64,000 nt of DNA, taken from positions 156,335 to 220,334 of the forward strand of contig NZ_FOVN01000002.1 in the NCBI RefSeq assembly GCF_900115185.1. Reading direction: 5' to 3'. This document shows positions 10,013 through 18,632 of the stretch, piece after piece. How positions within the stretch are numbered: the first letter of the stretch is position 1; the number at the start of each line of letters is the position of its first letter. A program made the position numbers and the translations under genes. This stretch comes from Algorimicrobium echini (lineage in GTDB: Bacteria > Bacteroidota > Bacteroidia > Flavobacteriales > Flavobacteriaceae). The notes beneath the pieces are model-generated. The model was given only the letters and a program-made list of their open reading frames with translations, made no database searches and had not been told where the DNA came from.

Positions 10013-10501
10013 ATGAAAACGGAACTAAACTTAAAAGTTATAAATAACAGAATTGTGACGAGTATGGTAATCAGCTTGTTTTTTATAACCACTGCTTGCG
10101 AGAGTTTAAAAACCGCGGTTTTCGACCAATATGCCTACCAACAAGCTATTTCTTTAAAAATTGAGAGTACCAATCTCATGGAAAATGCCATTAATCCGTT
10201 TGCGTCCTTTCAATCGGAAATTGATGAATTAGAGCTAGAACTACAAAAAATGGTGGAATATGAAAAAAATAAACCTAATAATGAAATCACCTATGCCATG
10301 TGGACTTTGGTAATGGATAGCGAGCGAAACTTATTAGCTGGCTTTTTAAAACGTTGGGAAACGGAAGGCCAATTATCACAAACCTTTACCAACGAAGCCA
10401 TCATTCAAATTTCAGAAGCTTTAGATTTAATTATCAAATATGAAGCTCAAAAAAATAAAACGAACGAATCTAACATTCTAAATTTTCTGTCAAACAACTA
10501 A
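10013..10501 (+). CDS. Hypothetical lipoprotein, helical
   Basis: The 162-residue product has a long basic N-region, a hydrophobic core and a lipobox ending at C29 (FITTAC), so it should be a lipid-anchored envelope protein. The mature part is predicted by eye to be almost all helix, rich in Glu, Lys and Gln (for example SEIDELELELQKM), with no catalytic motif I recognise. It heads a tight three-gene run: the next gene starts 10 bases downstream and the amidohydrolase 9 bases after that. A role as partner or anchor of that enzyme is an inference from gene order only. Confidence 0.7.
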   Translation: MKTELNLKVINNRIVTSMVISLFFITTACESLKTAVFDQYAYQQAISLKIESTNLMENAINPFASFQSEIDELELELQKMVEYEKNKPNNEITYAMWTLVMDSERNLLAGFLKRWETEGQLSQTFTNEAIIQISEALDLIIKYEAQKNKTNESNILNFLSNN

Positions 10502-10511
10502 TTATTGCGCT

Positions 10512-10835
10512 ATGGATATTGACGAACTTATAAAACTACTAAAAGAAGAGCTCATTAAAGTTTTAGGTGAAAGTTATAACGATTACCAACAAGAAACCAA
10601 ACAAGATATTGATGCCTTTTTACAAGCGTCTAAAATTAAATTAGAGCGTTGGACAAATTTATTAGCTGCACAAGATTTAACTATTAATGAATACGAATGG
10701 TTATTGCAAAGTCAGAAGGATTTAATGGTTCTATCGGCTTTGAAAAAATCAGGTGTTTCTGCTTCAAGATTGGGACATTTAAAGAACAAAATAATAAAAA
10801 CCATTCTAAATACGGTTGTAATTGCTGTGCTTTAA
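10512..10835 (+). CDS. Small helical hypothetical protein
   Basis: The 107-residue protein is highly charged and helical, starting MDIDELIKLLKEELIKVLGE, and ends in a hydrophobic tail of about 12 residues (ILNTVVIAVL). That tail could insert in a membrane or pack against a partner. I do not recognise the family. It sits between a lipoprotein gene and an amidohydrolase gene with gaps of about 10 bases on both sides, so co-expression is likely. Confidence 0.65.
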   Translation: MDIDELIKLLKEELIKVLGESYNDYQQETKQDIDAFLQASKIKLERWTNLLAAQDLTINEYEWLLQSQKDLMVLSALKKSGVSASRLGHLKNKIIKTILNTVVIAVL

Positions 10836-10844
10836 AATCTGTTT

Positions 10845-12332
10845 ATGACTCAACCAAACGCCAACAACATTCCTAAAAATTATACAGTTTATAACTGCCA
10901 TACACATACGTTTACTATAGACCACGTACCGAATAACTTTGGTAAAAAAGTAACACCATTAGTATTTCAGATAGTGACCATGAAAGTTGTGAAATGGTAT
11001 TTTTTAAATTTAACCTATAGAAACAACACCTATAAGCGTTTCACACATCGGGTAAAAAAAATCAAACATTTTTTCATCAGTGTTTTAAAGTTCACAATTG
11101 TTGGTTATTGGCTATTTTCCATGATCATGTTTTTCTGCATTTGGTTGGGTAAAATGCTAATAAACATTCTAGCAATTAGTAATTTGTTTAGTAAACAGAG
11201 TAAGGAAGCTTATGCGCGTTTTGTAACCCTTGGAAGGTATGCTACTTATAGCAAATCTGGACAACGAAAAGTATTTGATTTACTAGAAAAAACCTACGAC
11301 GTTAATACCAAATTCGTGGTTTTACCAATGGACATGGATTATATGCAAGCTGGAAAACCAGTTGCTAATTATATGAAGCAGCTTGAGGAACTATTACAGG
11401 TTACTAAAAATAATAAAGAACAACTATTACCATTCATTTTTGTAGATCCACGTCGAATAACAGATCCATCCATAAATATCAACGGGTTTTCATATGAACG
11501 CTTTGTCAAGAAAAATTTAACCAGACGCCATTTTCACGGAATAAAACTATATCCAGCTTTAGGGTACTTTCCTTTTGATAAACACTTAATAGAAACGTAC
11601 AAGTTTGCACAAGAACATCAAATCCCCATAACCACACATTGCATTGAAGGTACTGTTTTCTATCGTGGAAAAAAAGAAAAGGAATGGGATTACCACCCAA
11701 TTTTGAAATACACAAAAAAGGTAACAGAAGGACCAATTCCCATGCCATTACCACAAACCAAAAATTACCATTTTACTACCAATTTTTCACACCCATTAAA
11801 TTATCACTGCTTATTAAATAAAAAATTATTAAGTAATTATTTAGGCGAAGAAACCGATTTAAGCAAACTAAAAATATGTTTAGCACATTTTGGAGGCTCT
11901 AAAGAATGGTTGCGTTACACCAATGATAATTGGAATAATTATAACAATAACATTTCACACATTTCACGGGAAAAATATTTTGAAAGCACCATAAAAAACA
12001 CGTTAAACCATGGCAGCACACGAACAATTTGGTGGAATGCCAGTTGGCTGTCTATTATTTATGATTTAATCATACAGTATGAAAATGTCTATACAGATAT
12101 CAGTTTCATTTTATTTAATGAGGAATTATTTCCGTTACTAAAATATTTACTTCAAGATGATAAGGTGAAACATAGAATTCTTTTTGGAACAGATTACTAT
12201 GTGGTAGCACAAAAAAATACAGAAAAAGCTTTGTTTCAAAACTTACGAAGTTACCTAGGCGAAGATTTATTCTATTTAATCAGTCATCAAAACCCGAAAC
12301 AATTCTTAAGTACAACATGGAAAACCTATTGA
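10845..12332 (+). CDS. Amidohydrolase-like metal hydrolase with an inserted membrane segment
   Basis: The 495-residue protein looks like an amidohydrolase-2 type TIM barrel. It has an HxH at H19/H21 (NCHTHTF), HGIKLYPALG, a THC segment, ICLAHFGGS and the late RILFGTDYY, which carries the usual metal/active-site aspartate. Unusually, about 60 residues after HxH (roughly 70-113) form a basic and then strongly hydrophobic stretch (SMIMFFCIWLGKMLINIL). This would place one or two membrane helices between the first barrel strand and the rest. The substrate is unknown. It is the last gene of a three-gene run with a lipoprotein and a small helical protein. Confidence 0.75.
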   Translation: MTQPNANNIPKNYTVYNCHTHTFTIDHVPNNFGKKVTPLVFQIVTMKVVKWYFLNLTYRNNTYKRFTHRVKKIKHFFISVLKFTIVGYWLFSMIMFFCIWLGKMLINILAISNLFSKQSKEAYARFVTLGRYATYSKSGQRKVFDLLEKTYDVNTKFVVLPMDMDYMQAGKPVANYMKQLEELLQVTKNNKEQLLPFIFVDPRRITDPSININGFSYERFVKKNLTRRHFHGIKLYPALGYFPFDKHLIETYKFAQEHQIPITTHCIEGTVFYRGKKEKEWDYHPILKYTKKVTEGPIPMPLPQTKNYHFTTNFSHPLNYHCLLNKKLLSNYLGEETDLSKLKICLAHFGGSKEWLRYTNDNWNNYNNNISHISREKYFESTIKNTLNHGSTRTIWWNASWLSIIYDLIIQYENVYTDISFILFNEELFPLLKYLLQDDKVKHRILFGTDYYVVAQKNTEKALFQNLRSYLGEDLFYLISHQNPKQFLSTTWKTY

Positions 12333-12364
12333 TAATTTCATACATTTAAGAAAATCAATTGATT

Positions 12365-13903
12365 ATGCTAAAAAAAGTCTTTGGAAGTGCCGTATTTGGA
12401 GTTGAAGCAACCACCATAACTGTTGAAGTAAATGTAGACAAAGGTGTTGGGTATCATTTGGTAGGTTTACCAGATAACGCCATCAAGGAAAGCAATTTCC
12501 GAATAGCAGCAGCGCTTCAAAACAATGGCTTTAAAATTCCTGGTAAAAAAATCATTATTAATATGTCGCCAGCCGACTTACGAAAGGAGGGAAGTGCTTA
12601 CGACTTAACTCTGGCTATGGGAATTCTTGCAGCTACCAACCAAATAAAAGCAGACGATTTAGAAGCTTATTTAATTATGGGTGAATTATCTCTTGATGGA
12701 ACCTTGCAACCCATAAAAGGCGCTTTGCCCATTGCTATAAAAGCACAGGAAGAAGGTTTTAAAGGTTTTATTTTACCCAAACAAAATGCCAAAGAAGCAG
12801 CCATTGTTTCCGGATTGAATGTTTACGGTGTAGATACCATTACACAAGTTATAGACTATTTTGATAAAGGTGAACCACTAGAACAAATTATAATAGACGT
12901 CAAGGAAGAGTTTAATAAAAGTCTTAATTTCCCGGAGTTTGATTTTGCCGATGTTAAAGGTCAAGAAGGAATTAAGCGTTGTATGGAGATTGCTGCTGCT
13001 GGTGGTCATAATATTATTTTAATAGGTCCTCCAGGCGCTGGTAAAACGATGCTTGCTAAACGATTACCGAGTATTTTGCCACCAATGACTTTGCATGAAG
13101 CTTTAGAGACCACAAAAATTCATTCCGTTGTTGGTCGTGTTAAAGAAAACACGGGATTAATGGCACAACGGCCGTTTAGAAGTCCACATCATACTATATC
13201 AAACGTAGCTTTAGTTGGTGGTGGCAGCTATCCACAACCAGGCGAAATTTCCATGTCGCACAACGGTGTGTTGTTTCTAGATGAATTACCAGAATTTAAA
13301 CGCGAGGTTTTAGAGGTGATGCGTCAGCCGTTGGAAGATCGGGAAGTTACCATTTCTAGAGCAAAATTTACGGTTACATATCCATCGTCTTTTATGTTGG
13401 TGGCTAGTATGAATCCGAGTCCGAGTGGTTATTTTAACGATCCTAATGCGCCTGTAACATCATCACCTGCCGAAATGCAACGATATTTAAGTAAAGTGTC
13501 TGGACCGTTATTAGACAGAATAGATATTCATATTGAAGTGACACCAGTACCTTTTGAAAAATTATCAGACGAACGCAAAGGTGAAGCATCAATAGAGATT
13601 AGAAAACGGGTTACAGCAGCTAGAGAAAGACAAACGGAACGTTTTGTGGATTCGGATAGCGTGCATTACAATGCTCAAATGAATGTGAAACAAATTCGTA
13701 AATACTGTCAATTAGATGCTGCTTCTAAAGAATTATTAAAAACAGCTATGGAACGTTTAAATTTGTCAGCACGTGCGTATGATAGGATTTTAAAAGTATC
13801 CAGAACAATAGCCGATTTAGAAGCCAGTCCATCCATACAGGGAGCACATATAAGCGAAGCCATTCAATACCGAAGTTTGGATCGCGAAGGGTGGTTAGGA
13901 TAA
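12365..13903 (+). CDS. YifB-type Mg-chelatase-like AAA ATPase
   Basis: The 512-residue protein has the N-terminal ChlI-like/Lon-S5-like domain (VFGSAVFGVEATTITVEV, MSPADLRKEGSAYDL), a Walker A at IGPPGAGKT, Walker B in GVLFLDELPEF, and the C-terminal Mg-chelatase-type domain (LSARAYDRILKVSRTIADL). Family members are widespread and are linked to natural competence (ComM, a branch-migration helicase) in some bacteria. Whether that applies here cannot be told. I start at the ATG at 12365; a TTG two codons earlier is less likely. No competence gene is adjacent. Confidence 0.9.
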   Translation: MLKKVFGSAVFGVEATTITVEVNVDKGVGYHLVGLPDNAIKESNFRIAAALQNNGFKIPGKKIIINMSPADLRKEGSAYDLTLAMGILAATNQIKADDLEAYLIMGELSLDGTLQPIKGALPIAIKAQEEGFKGFILPKQNAKEAAIVSGLNVYGVDTITQVIDYFDKGEPLEQIIIDVKEEFNKSLNFPEFDFADVKGQEGIKRCMEIAAAGGHNIILIGPPGAGKTMLAKRLPSILPPMTLHEALETTKIHSVVGRVKENTGLMAQRPFRSPHHTISNVALVGGGSYPQPGEISMSHNGVLFLDELPEFKREVLEVMRQPLEDREVTISRAKFTVTYPSSFMLVASMNPSPSGYFNDPNAPVTSSPAEMQRYLSKVSGPLLDRIDIHIEVTPVPFEKLSDERKGEASIEIRKRVTAARERQTERFVDSDSVHYNAQMNVKQIRKYCQLDAASKELLKTAMERLNLSARAYDRILKVSRTIADLEASPSIQGAHISEAIQYRSLDREGWLG

Positions 13904-13948
13904 GTGAAAATTTTCTGACAGATTGAATCCTAACCACCAATAAACAGG

Positions 13949-13975
13949 ATGATTAAAAAATAAAATTTTAATCAT
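13949..13975 (+). terminator. Weak AT-rich hairpin after the YifB-type gene
   Basis: A ten-base AT-rich inverted repeat (ATGATTAAAA / TTTTAATCAT) surrounds a seven-base loop. There is no clean T run after it, so it may be only a weak terminator. Confidence 0.3.
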
Positions 13976-14049
13976 ATTATTACCAGAAAAACAAAGCCTG
14001 TTTCATTCTTTTTTATATTTTTAGTGTCTATTAATTAAACTAACCAAAT

Positions 14050-14562
14050 ATGAAAAATGTATCCTTATTAATTATTGGTGCCATTATTGGTGCATTAGCT
14101 ACGTATTATTTTTGTCCAAATTGTGCTGGACATGAAGATGTGGTAGAAGATATTATCAAACCAGCTGGTGTAATTACATCTAAAGAAGCTATGGTTTTAG
14201 ATGAAGCTTTTAATTCTAGACATCAATTAATTAGCGATTCTATTGTTATGCGTCCAGACAACCGGTCTGCTTGGTGGTCTATAGAAGACATTAAAAATTA
14301 TATAAAATATGCAGAAAATCAATCCCAAGAATTAGGCTACCAAATGGATGGCGTACGTTTATATTTGGGTGCTTATCCAGATTCACCAAAAGAAGGCGTT
14401 GGTTATACCACCATGTTTTTTGTACCAACAGGTATGCAAGCTTTATCAGAAGGTTCTAGTATGCCGTTTCATTATAAACGCCAAGGAGGTGACATTCCTG
14501 GAGGTGATGGCTTGAATATGGCAGGCACTGGAAATCCACCGAGTGCCAATTACCCACAATAA
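14050..14562 (+). CDS. Membrane-anchored hypothetical protein
   Basis: The 170-residue protein begins with one hydrophobic helix (residues 4-20), followed at once by CPNC. The remainder is a soluble, probably extracytoplasmic domain with a glycine-rich end (GGDIPGGDGLNMAGTGNPP). I do not recognise the domain. The gene is followed after eight bases by a polytopic membrane protein gene and then a histidine kinase gene, so the three are probably co-transcribed. A sensory or signal-modulating role would be an inference from that position. Confidence 0.6.
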   Translation: MKNVSLLIIGAIIGALATYYFCPNCAGHEDVVEDIIKPAGVITSKEAMVLDEAFNSRHQLISDSIVMRPDNRSAWWSIEDIKNYIKYAENQSQELGYQMDGVRLYLGAYPDSPKEGVGYTTMFFVPTGMQALSEGSSMPFHYKRQGGDIPGGDGLNMAGTGNPPSANYPQ

Positions 14563-14570
14563 TTTAATTT

Positions 14571-15272
14571 ATGGAAGAGTTTTTAAGAAGTAATTATATT
14601 ATTTTATCACTCTCCATTGAAGGTTTAGCCGCTATAATCGCTATATTTTGTTACAGAAAATATAAGCTTACAGTGGCTAAATTTTTTCTATATTTTTTAG
14701 TATATATATTTATTTGTGAACTTTTAAGTGGATATACACGCCAAATAATTGAAGGCCCTTTACATTTTCTAGAAGGTACTATTATTGAGAAAAATTATTG
14801 GTGGACCACTTTATTTTGGAACATTGGATCTGTTTTATTTTTTAGCTTTTTCTATCACAATTTAGTTGAAAAAGATAAGTTTAAAAAACTTATAAAATGG
14901 ATGTGTATCGGATTTTTAGTTTTAGCTGTTTTTATAATTTCAACAAATTTCAATAAATATTTCCAAGGTATGTTTCCGTCACTTCTTATTGCAGGAGGAT
15001 TAGTTGTGTTAACTTGTGTTTGTCTGTATTTTTATGAATTATTGCAATCAGATAAAATTCTGAATTTCTATAAATCTATTTATTTTTATATTAGCACAAC
15101 AATTTTTGTCTGGTGGCTTATTACGACACCTATAATATTTTATGATGTATATTTTACCACAGCCGATTGGAACTTTATAATTTTAAAATGGCAAATTTTT
15201 TTATTTGCAAATATGTTTATGTATTTAACCTTTAGCTTTGCTTTATTATGGTGCAAACCGGAGACCCATTAG
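14571..15272 (+). CDS. Polytopic membrane protein, unknown
   Basis: The 233-residue product is hydrophobic nearly end to end, with about seven candidate membrane helices separated by short loops and no large soluble domain. Phe, Trp and Tyr are common in the helices. It overlaps the start of the downstream histidine kinase by 25 bases. This suggests translational coupling and that it may be the sensing or partner subunit of that kinase, which has only a very short N-terminal input region. No family assignment is possible from sequence alone. Confidence 0.6.
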   Translation: MEEFLRSNYIILSLSIEGLAAIIAIFCYRKYKLTVAKFFLYFLVYIFICELLSGYTRQIIEGPLHFLEGTIIEKNYWWTTLFWNIGSVLFFSFFYHNLVEKDKFKKLIKWMCIGFLVLAVFIISTNFNKYFQGMFPSLLIAGGLVVLTCVCLYFYELLQSDKILNFYKSIYFYISTTIFVWWLITTPIIFYDVYFTTADWNFIILKWQIFLFANMFMYLTFSFALLWCKPETH

Positions 15273-16069
15273 TCAGCACAGCTGCTGAAAGATACTTGTT
15301 AATATACATGATTGGTGTATTGCTGCTTGTTTGTGCCCTTATTATATTAATTTTCATATTTTTTAATAAACGAAAAAACAAACTGCTTTTAGATAAAATT
15401 GAACGCGAAAAAGTATTTCAAGAAGAACTATCCAACACCCAAATTGAGATACAGGAGCAAACACTGAAAAATATTGGTCAAGAGTTACATGATAATATTG
15501 GGCAATTATTATCTGTTGCTAATATGCAGATGAGCATTATGAATATGCAAGTTCAGGAAAGTATTAAGGACCAATTTACGGAAACCAAAAATGTGGTTAA
15601 AGAAAGTTTAAGTGAATTACGCGCACTTTCTAAATCTTTAAATAGTGATGTAATTGTGAATCGTGGTTTTCAAAAATCGGTTGAAAACGAAGTGGCACGT
15701 TTAAATAAACTACAGCTATTATCAGCCGAATTAGAAATTACAGGTGATGAAACCACATTCACCAATTCCAAAGATAGCATTATCTTATTCCGAATAATCC
15801 AGGAGTTTATTTCAAATACCGTGAAATATGCATCGGCAGCGAGTTTAATGGTGAAATTAGATTATCAAGAGCAACAGCTGATAATTCATATTGAAGATGA
15901 TGGAAAAGGTTTTGATATCGCTTCCGCAGAAAAAGGAGCAGGCTTACTAAATATGAAAAGTCGTGCAGATTTAATTAACGCGGCGTTTAATTTGCGTTCT
16001 GAAATTAAGGAAGGAACCAGCTTGCAAATTAACTATCCTTATCGTGAAGAAACAAAACTAACTTTCTAA
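15248..16069 (+). CDS. Sensor histidine kinase, HisKA_3 type, orphan
   Basis: The 273-residue kinase has one N-terminal membrane helix (about 17-39), a coiled-coil-like linker, the phosphoacceptor segment GQELHDNIGQLLS with H81, and a HATPase domain with FISNTVKYA (N box), DDGKGFD (G1) and GAGLLNMKSRA (G2). This is the NarL/LuxR-partner class. No response regulator gene follows; the next gene is convergent. The kinase lacks any large sensor domain, so the membrane protein that it overlaps may supply input. An internal ATG at residue 21 is an alternative start that would reduce the overlap. Confidence 0.85.
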   Translation: MVQTGDPLVSTAAERYLLIYMIGVLLLVCALIILIFIFFNKRKNKLLLDKIEREKVFQEELSNTQIEIQEQTLKNIGQELHDNIGQLLSVANMQMSIMNMQVQESIKDQFTETKNVVKESLSELRALSKSLNSDVIVNRGFQKSVENEVARLNKLQLLSAELEITGDETTFTNSKDSIILFRIIQEFISNTVKYASAASLMVKLDYQEQQLIIHIEDDGKGFDIASAEKGAGLLNMKSRADLINAAFNLRSEIKEGTSLQINYPYREETKLTF

Positions 16070-16768
16070 ACAAGCATCCCAAACGGGATCATTTGGTAAT
16101 GGTGCTGTTACCTGAATGTCTTTTTTGGAAACAGGGTGCGTAAACTCCAAGTGTCTGGCATGTAAACTAATACTGCCATCTGGATTACTCCGATTAAAGC
16201 CATATTTTAAATCGCCTTTTATGGGACAACCAATACTAGCTAATTGTACACGAATTTGATGATGTCTGCCAGTTTCTAAAGCTACTTCCACTAAATAGTA
16301 ATTATCTAATTGTTTTAACACCTGATAATGTAAAATGGCATTTTTGCTCTCAGCAGATTTATTGGGAAAGGCTGTAGATTTGTTGTTCTTCGGATTTTTC
16401 CGTAACCAATGTATTAACGTATCCGTTTGTTTTGGAGGTGCGTTTTTAATTAATGCCCAATAGGTTTTATGGGCATCTCTTTCTGCAAATAGTTTATTCA
16501 ATCGTGACAAGGCTTTACTGGTTTTTGCAAACATAACAATGCCTGTAGTTGGTCTGTCCAATCTATGAACCACCCCTAAATACACATTACCAGGTTTGTT
16601 GTATTTGTCCTTAATATAGTCTTTAACTACATCGCTTAAAGGCATATCACCTGTTTTATCACCTTGAACAATATCACCAGCACGTTTGTTTACGATGATT
16701 AGGTGATTGTCTTCGTATAAGACTTGGAGGTTTTTTTTGTTAGAAAAGATATTAGATGATTTGATCAC
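16058..16768 (-). CDS. RluA-family RNA pseudouridine synthase
   Basis: The 236-residue protein carries the catalytic VVHRLDRPTTG motif (Asp nucleophile), an LNKLFAERDAHKTYWALI segment and the ETGRHHQIRVQLA motif typical of RluA/RluC/RluD enzymes. There is no S4 domain. It should isomerise uridines in rRNA or tRNA; which positions cannot be told. The only usable start is a GTG at 16768 that shares a base with the stop codon of the upstream four-helix-bundle gene (TAGTG). The first ten or so codons look unlike a family N-terminus and resemble the repeat-like DNA around that gene. Confidence 0.87.
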   Translation of the reverse strand: MIKSSNIFSNKKNLQVLYEDNHLIIVNKRAGDIVQGDKTGDMPLSDVVKDYIKDKYNKPGNVYLGVVHRLDRPTTGIVMFAKTSKALSRLNKLFAERDAHKTYWALIKNAPPKQTDTLIHWLRKNPKNNKSTAFPNKSAESKNAILHYQVLKQLDNYYLVEVALETGRHHQIRVQLASIGCPIKGDLKYGFNRSNPDGSISLHARHLEFTHPVSKKDIQVTAPLPNDPVWDACLES

Positions 16769-17139
16769 TAGATTATTAGATTTTTGGATTTATTTAGTGT
16801 TGATTTAAACTTAGATGTCATTTTAATAATAGCATCTAAACTATTTAATAGACTATCTAATTCATCTTTGTTTATGAAATTTAAGTCGGGAGCAATTAAT
16901 AATTGCGTTTTAATTTCGTATGCAGAACCAATTGCTATTTGAAGAAATCTTGTAAAATCTTTATTTGAATGTCTAGATGAACCTTCTGCAATATTTGACG
17001 GTATGGAAATAGAGGCTCTTCGTAACTGATTTGTTAATCCAAATTTCTCATTTTCAGGAAATTTAGATGTTATAGAATAAATTTCAGCACAAAATAATCT
17101 GTTTTTTTTCCATATTTCTAAATCTTTACACCTATACAT
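16768..17139 (-). CDS. Four-helix-bundle protein of the 23S rRNA intervening-sequence family
   Basis: The 123-residue protein matches the small helical family first known from open reading frames inside 23S rRNA intervening sequences. It has DLEIWKKNRLFCAEIYSIT, LTNQLRRASISIPSNIAEG, FLQIAIGSAYEIKTQLLIA and a basic C-terminus. The biochemical role is not settled; relatives include the Avd accessory protein of diversity-generating retroelements, but no reverse transcriptase is nearby. The gene sits between panB and the pseudouridine synthase gene, beside a five-copy 8-bp tandem repeat. That arrangement suggests it arrived as an insertion. Confidence 0.85.
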   Translation of the reverse strand: MYRCKDLEIWKKNRLFCAEIYSITSKFPENEKFGLTNQLRRASISIPSNIAEGSSRHSNKDFTRFLQIAIGSAYEIKTQLLIAPDLNFINKDELDSLLNSLDAIIKMTSKFKSTLNKSKNLII

Positions 17140-17167
17140 TTCCTAAATTTAGTTATTTGATACACCT

Positions 17168-17207
17168 CCAACAATCCAACAATCCAACAATCCAACAATC
17201 CAACAAT
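17168..17207. repeat. Five-copy 8-bp tandem repeat
   Basis: The unit CCAACAAT (ATTGTTGG on the - strand) occurs five times without interruption in the gap between the panB stop codon and the four-helix-bundle gene. Its copy number could vary by slippage. Confidence 0.9.
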
Positions 17208-17212
17208 CGGAT

Positions 17213-18031
17213 TTAATACTGTTCCTCATCATTCGGAAAATCAACCGATTTTACATCCGTTACATATTGGGAAATAGCATTCGTCATATCTTCGTACAAA
17301 TTCATGTACCTGCGTAAAAAACGCGGATTAAACTCATGCGTCATACCAATCATATCATGTAATACAAGCACTTGACCATCCACGCCTTTTCCTGCACCAA
17401 TGCCAATAACAGGAATGCTGACACTTTCAGCAACTTCTTGGGCTAATTTGGCGGGAATTTTTTCTAACACAATAGCAAAACAACCAGCTCTTTCAAGCAT
17501 TAAAGCATCTTCTTTTAGTTTATCAGCTTCTTCATCTTCTTTAGCACGAACGGTATAGGTTCCAAACTTATAAATGGATTGTGGTGTTAACCCTAAATGT
17601 CCCATAACGGGAATACCTGCATTTAGAATACGCTTAATAGAGTCTTTAATTTCTTTACCACCCTCCAGTTTTACGGCATGACCACCACTTTCTTTCATGA
17701 TTCTAATGGCAGAACGTAAGGCTTCTTTTGGGTCGCTTTGGTAGCTTCCAAACGGTAAATCTACCACTACCAAAGCGCGCTCAATGGCGCGTACCACAGA
17801 AGATGCATGATAAATCATCTGATCTAGCGTAATCGGTAAGGTGGTTTCATGTCCAGCCATTACATTACTAGCAGAATCGCCAACGAGAATCACATCTATT
17901 CCGGCACCATCAACAATTTTTGCCATGGTATAATCATAAGCCGTTAACATAGATATTTTTTCGCCTTTGGCTTTCATATCTACTAATGTTTTAACGGTTA
18001 TACGTTTGTATTGTTTTTTGGCTACTGACAT
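17213..18031 (-). CDS. panB: 3-methyl-2-oxobutanoate hydroxymethyltransferase
   Basis: The 272-residue enzyme transfers a hydroxymethyl group from methylene-tetrahydrofolate to ketoisovalerate, giving ketopantoate, the first step to pantothenate and CoA. Family segments are clear: [64 protein letters not shown] and the late [10 protein letters not shown]. The length is normal. The four-helix-bundle and RluA-type genes follow on the same strand. No panC or panD is adjacent. Confidence 0.95.
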   Translation of the reverse strand: MSVAKKQYKRITVKTLVDMKAKGEKISMLTAYDYTMAKIVDGAGIDVILVGDSASNVMAGHETTLPITLDQMIYHASSVVRAIERALVVVDLPFGSYQSDPKEALRSAIRIMKESGGHAVKLEGGKEIKDSIKRILNAGIPVMGHLGLTPQSIYKFGTYTVRAKEDEEADKLKEDALMLERAGCFAIVLEKIPAKLAQEVAESVSIPVIGIGAGKGVDGQVLVLHDMIGMTHEFNPRFLRRYMNLYEDMTNAISQYVTDVKSVDFPNDEEQY

Positions 18032-18151
18032 ATATTTGATTTAAAATGCTTGTAAAATTAATAAATTAAGAATTGATTCTGTTAATTTTTGGTTATTTCA
18101 AACAAATTATAAGTCTAAAAAGTTTACTTTAGAAAAACAAATAGACCTATC

Positions 18152-18613
18152 ATGACTAAAAAAATCACTTATCTAGCTATTCTTATGGTTTCTTTGACCT
18201 ATGCTCAAAACAACTCCGAAATAGCTGTAAAAGAAGCAATAGATACTTTTTTTGAAGGTTTTCATAAAGGAGATACTGTTTTAATGAAAACAGTAATGTA
18301 TGGTAAATTTCCATCGCAAACCACATTTAAAGATAATAATGGTAACGACCAGATTCATAAAGGAAATGTAAGTGATCTACTTGTAACATTGGCTTCTAAA
18401 AAACCAGACCAAAAATGGCAAGAAAAGTTGTTGGATTACCATATTCAGGTAGATGGTAATTTAGCACATGCATGGACGCCTTACGAGTTTTGGTTTAATG
18501 ATCAATTTAGTCACTGTGGTGTTAATTCATTTCAGTTATTTAATGATAACGGTCAGTGGAAAATAATTTATTTAGTGGACTCAAGGCGCACCGATGACTG
18601 TAAACCAAAGTAA
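18152..18613 (+). CDS. Exported NTF2-like (SnoaL-type) protein
   Basis: The 153-residue protein begins with a signal peptide (cut after TYAQ, about residue 19). It continues as a single NTF2-like cone domain: KEAIDTFFEGFHKGD at the start, an AHAWTPYEFWFND strand and a NSFQLFNDNGQWKIIYLVDSRR ending. Such domains bind small ligands or act as weak enzymes; no specific function follows. It stands alone between two - strand genes. Confidence 0.75.
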   Translation: MTKKITYLAILMVSLTYAQNNSEIAVKEAIDTFFEGFHKGDTVLMKTVMYGKFPSQTTFKDNNGNDQIHKGNVSDLLVTLASKKPDQKWQEKLLDYHIQVDGNLAHAWTPYEFWFNDQFSHCGVNSFQLFNDNGQWKIIYLVDSRRTDDCKPK

Positions 18614-18632
18614 GTTTATGTTAGGTAATAGC

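Noticed and set aside
16768-17207. Diversity-generating retroelement, because the four-helix-bundle protein is related to Avd
   Set aside because: There is no reverse transcriptase, template repeat or variable repeat in the window. The gene fits the general intervening-sequence family.
17168-17207. CRISPR array
   Set aside because: The repeats are 8 bp with no spacers and no cas genes are nearby; it is a simple tandem repeat.
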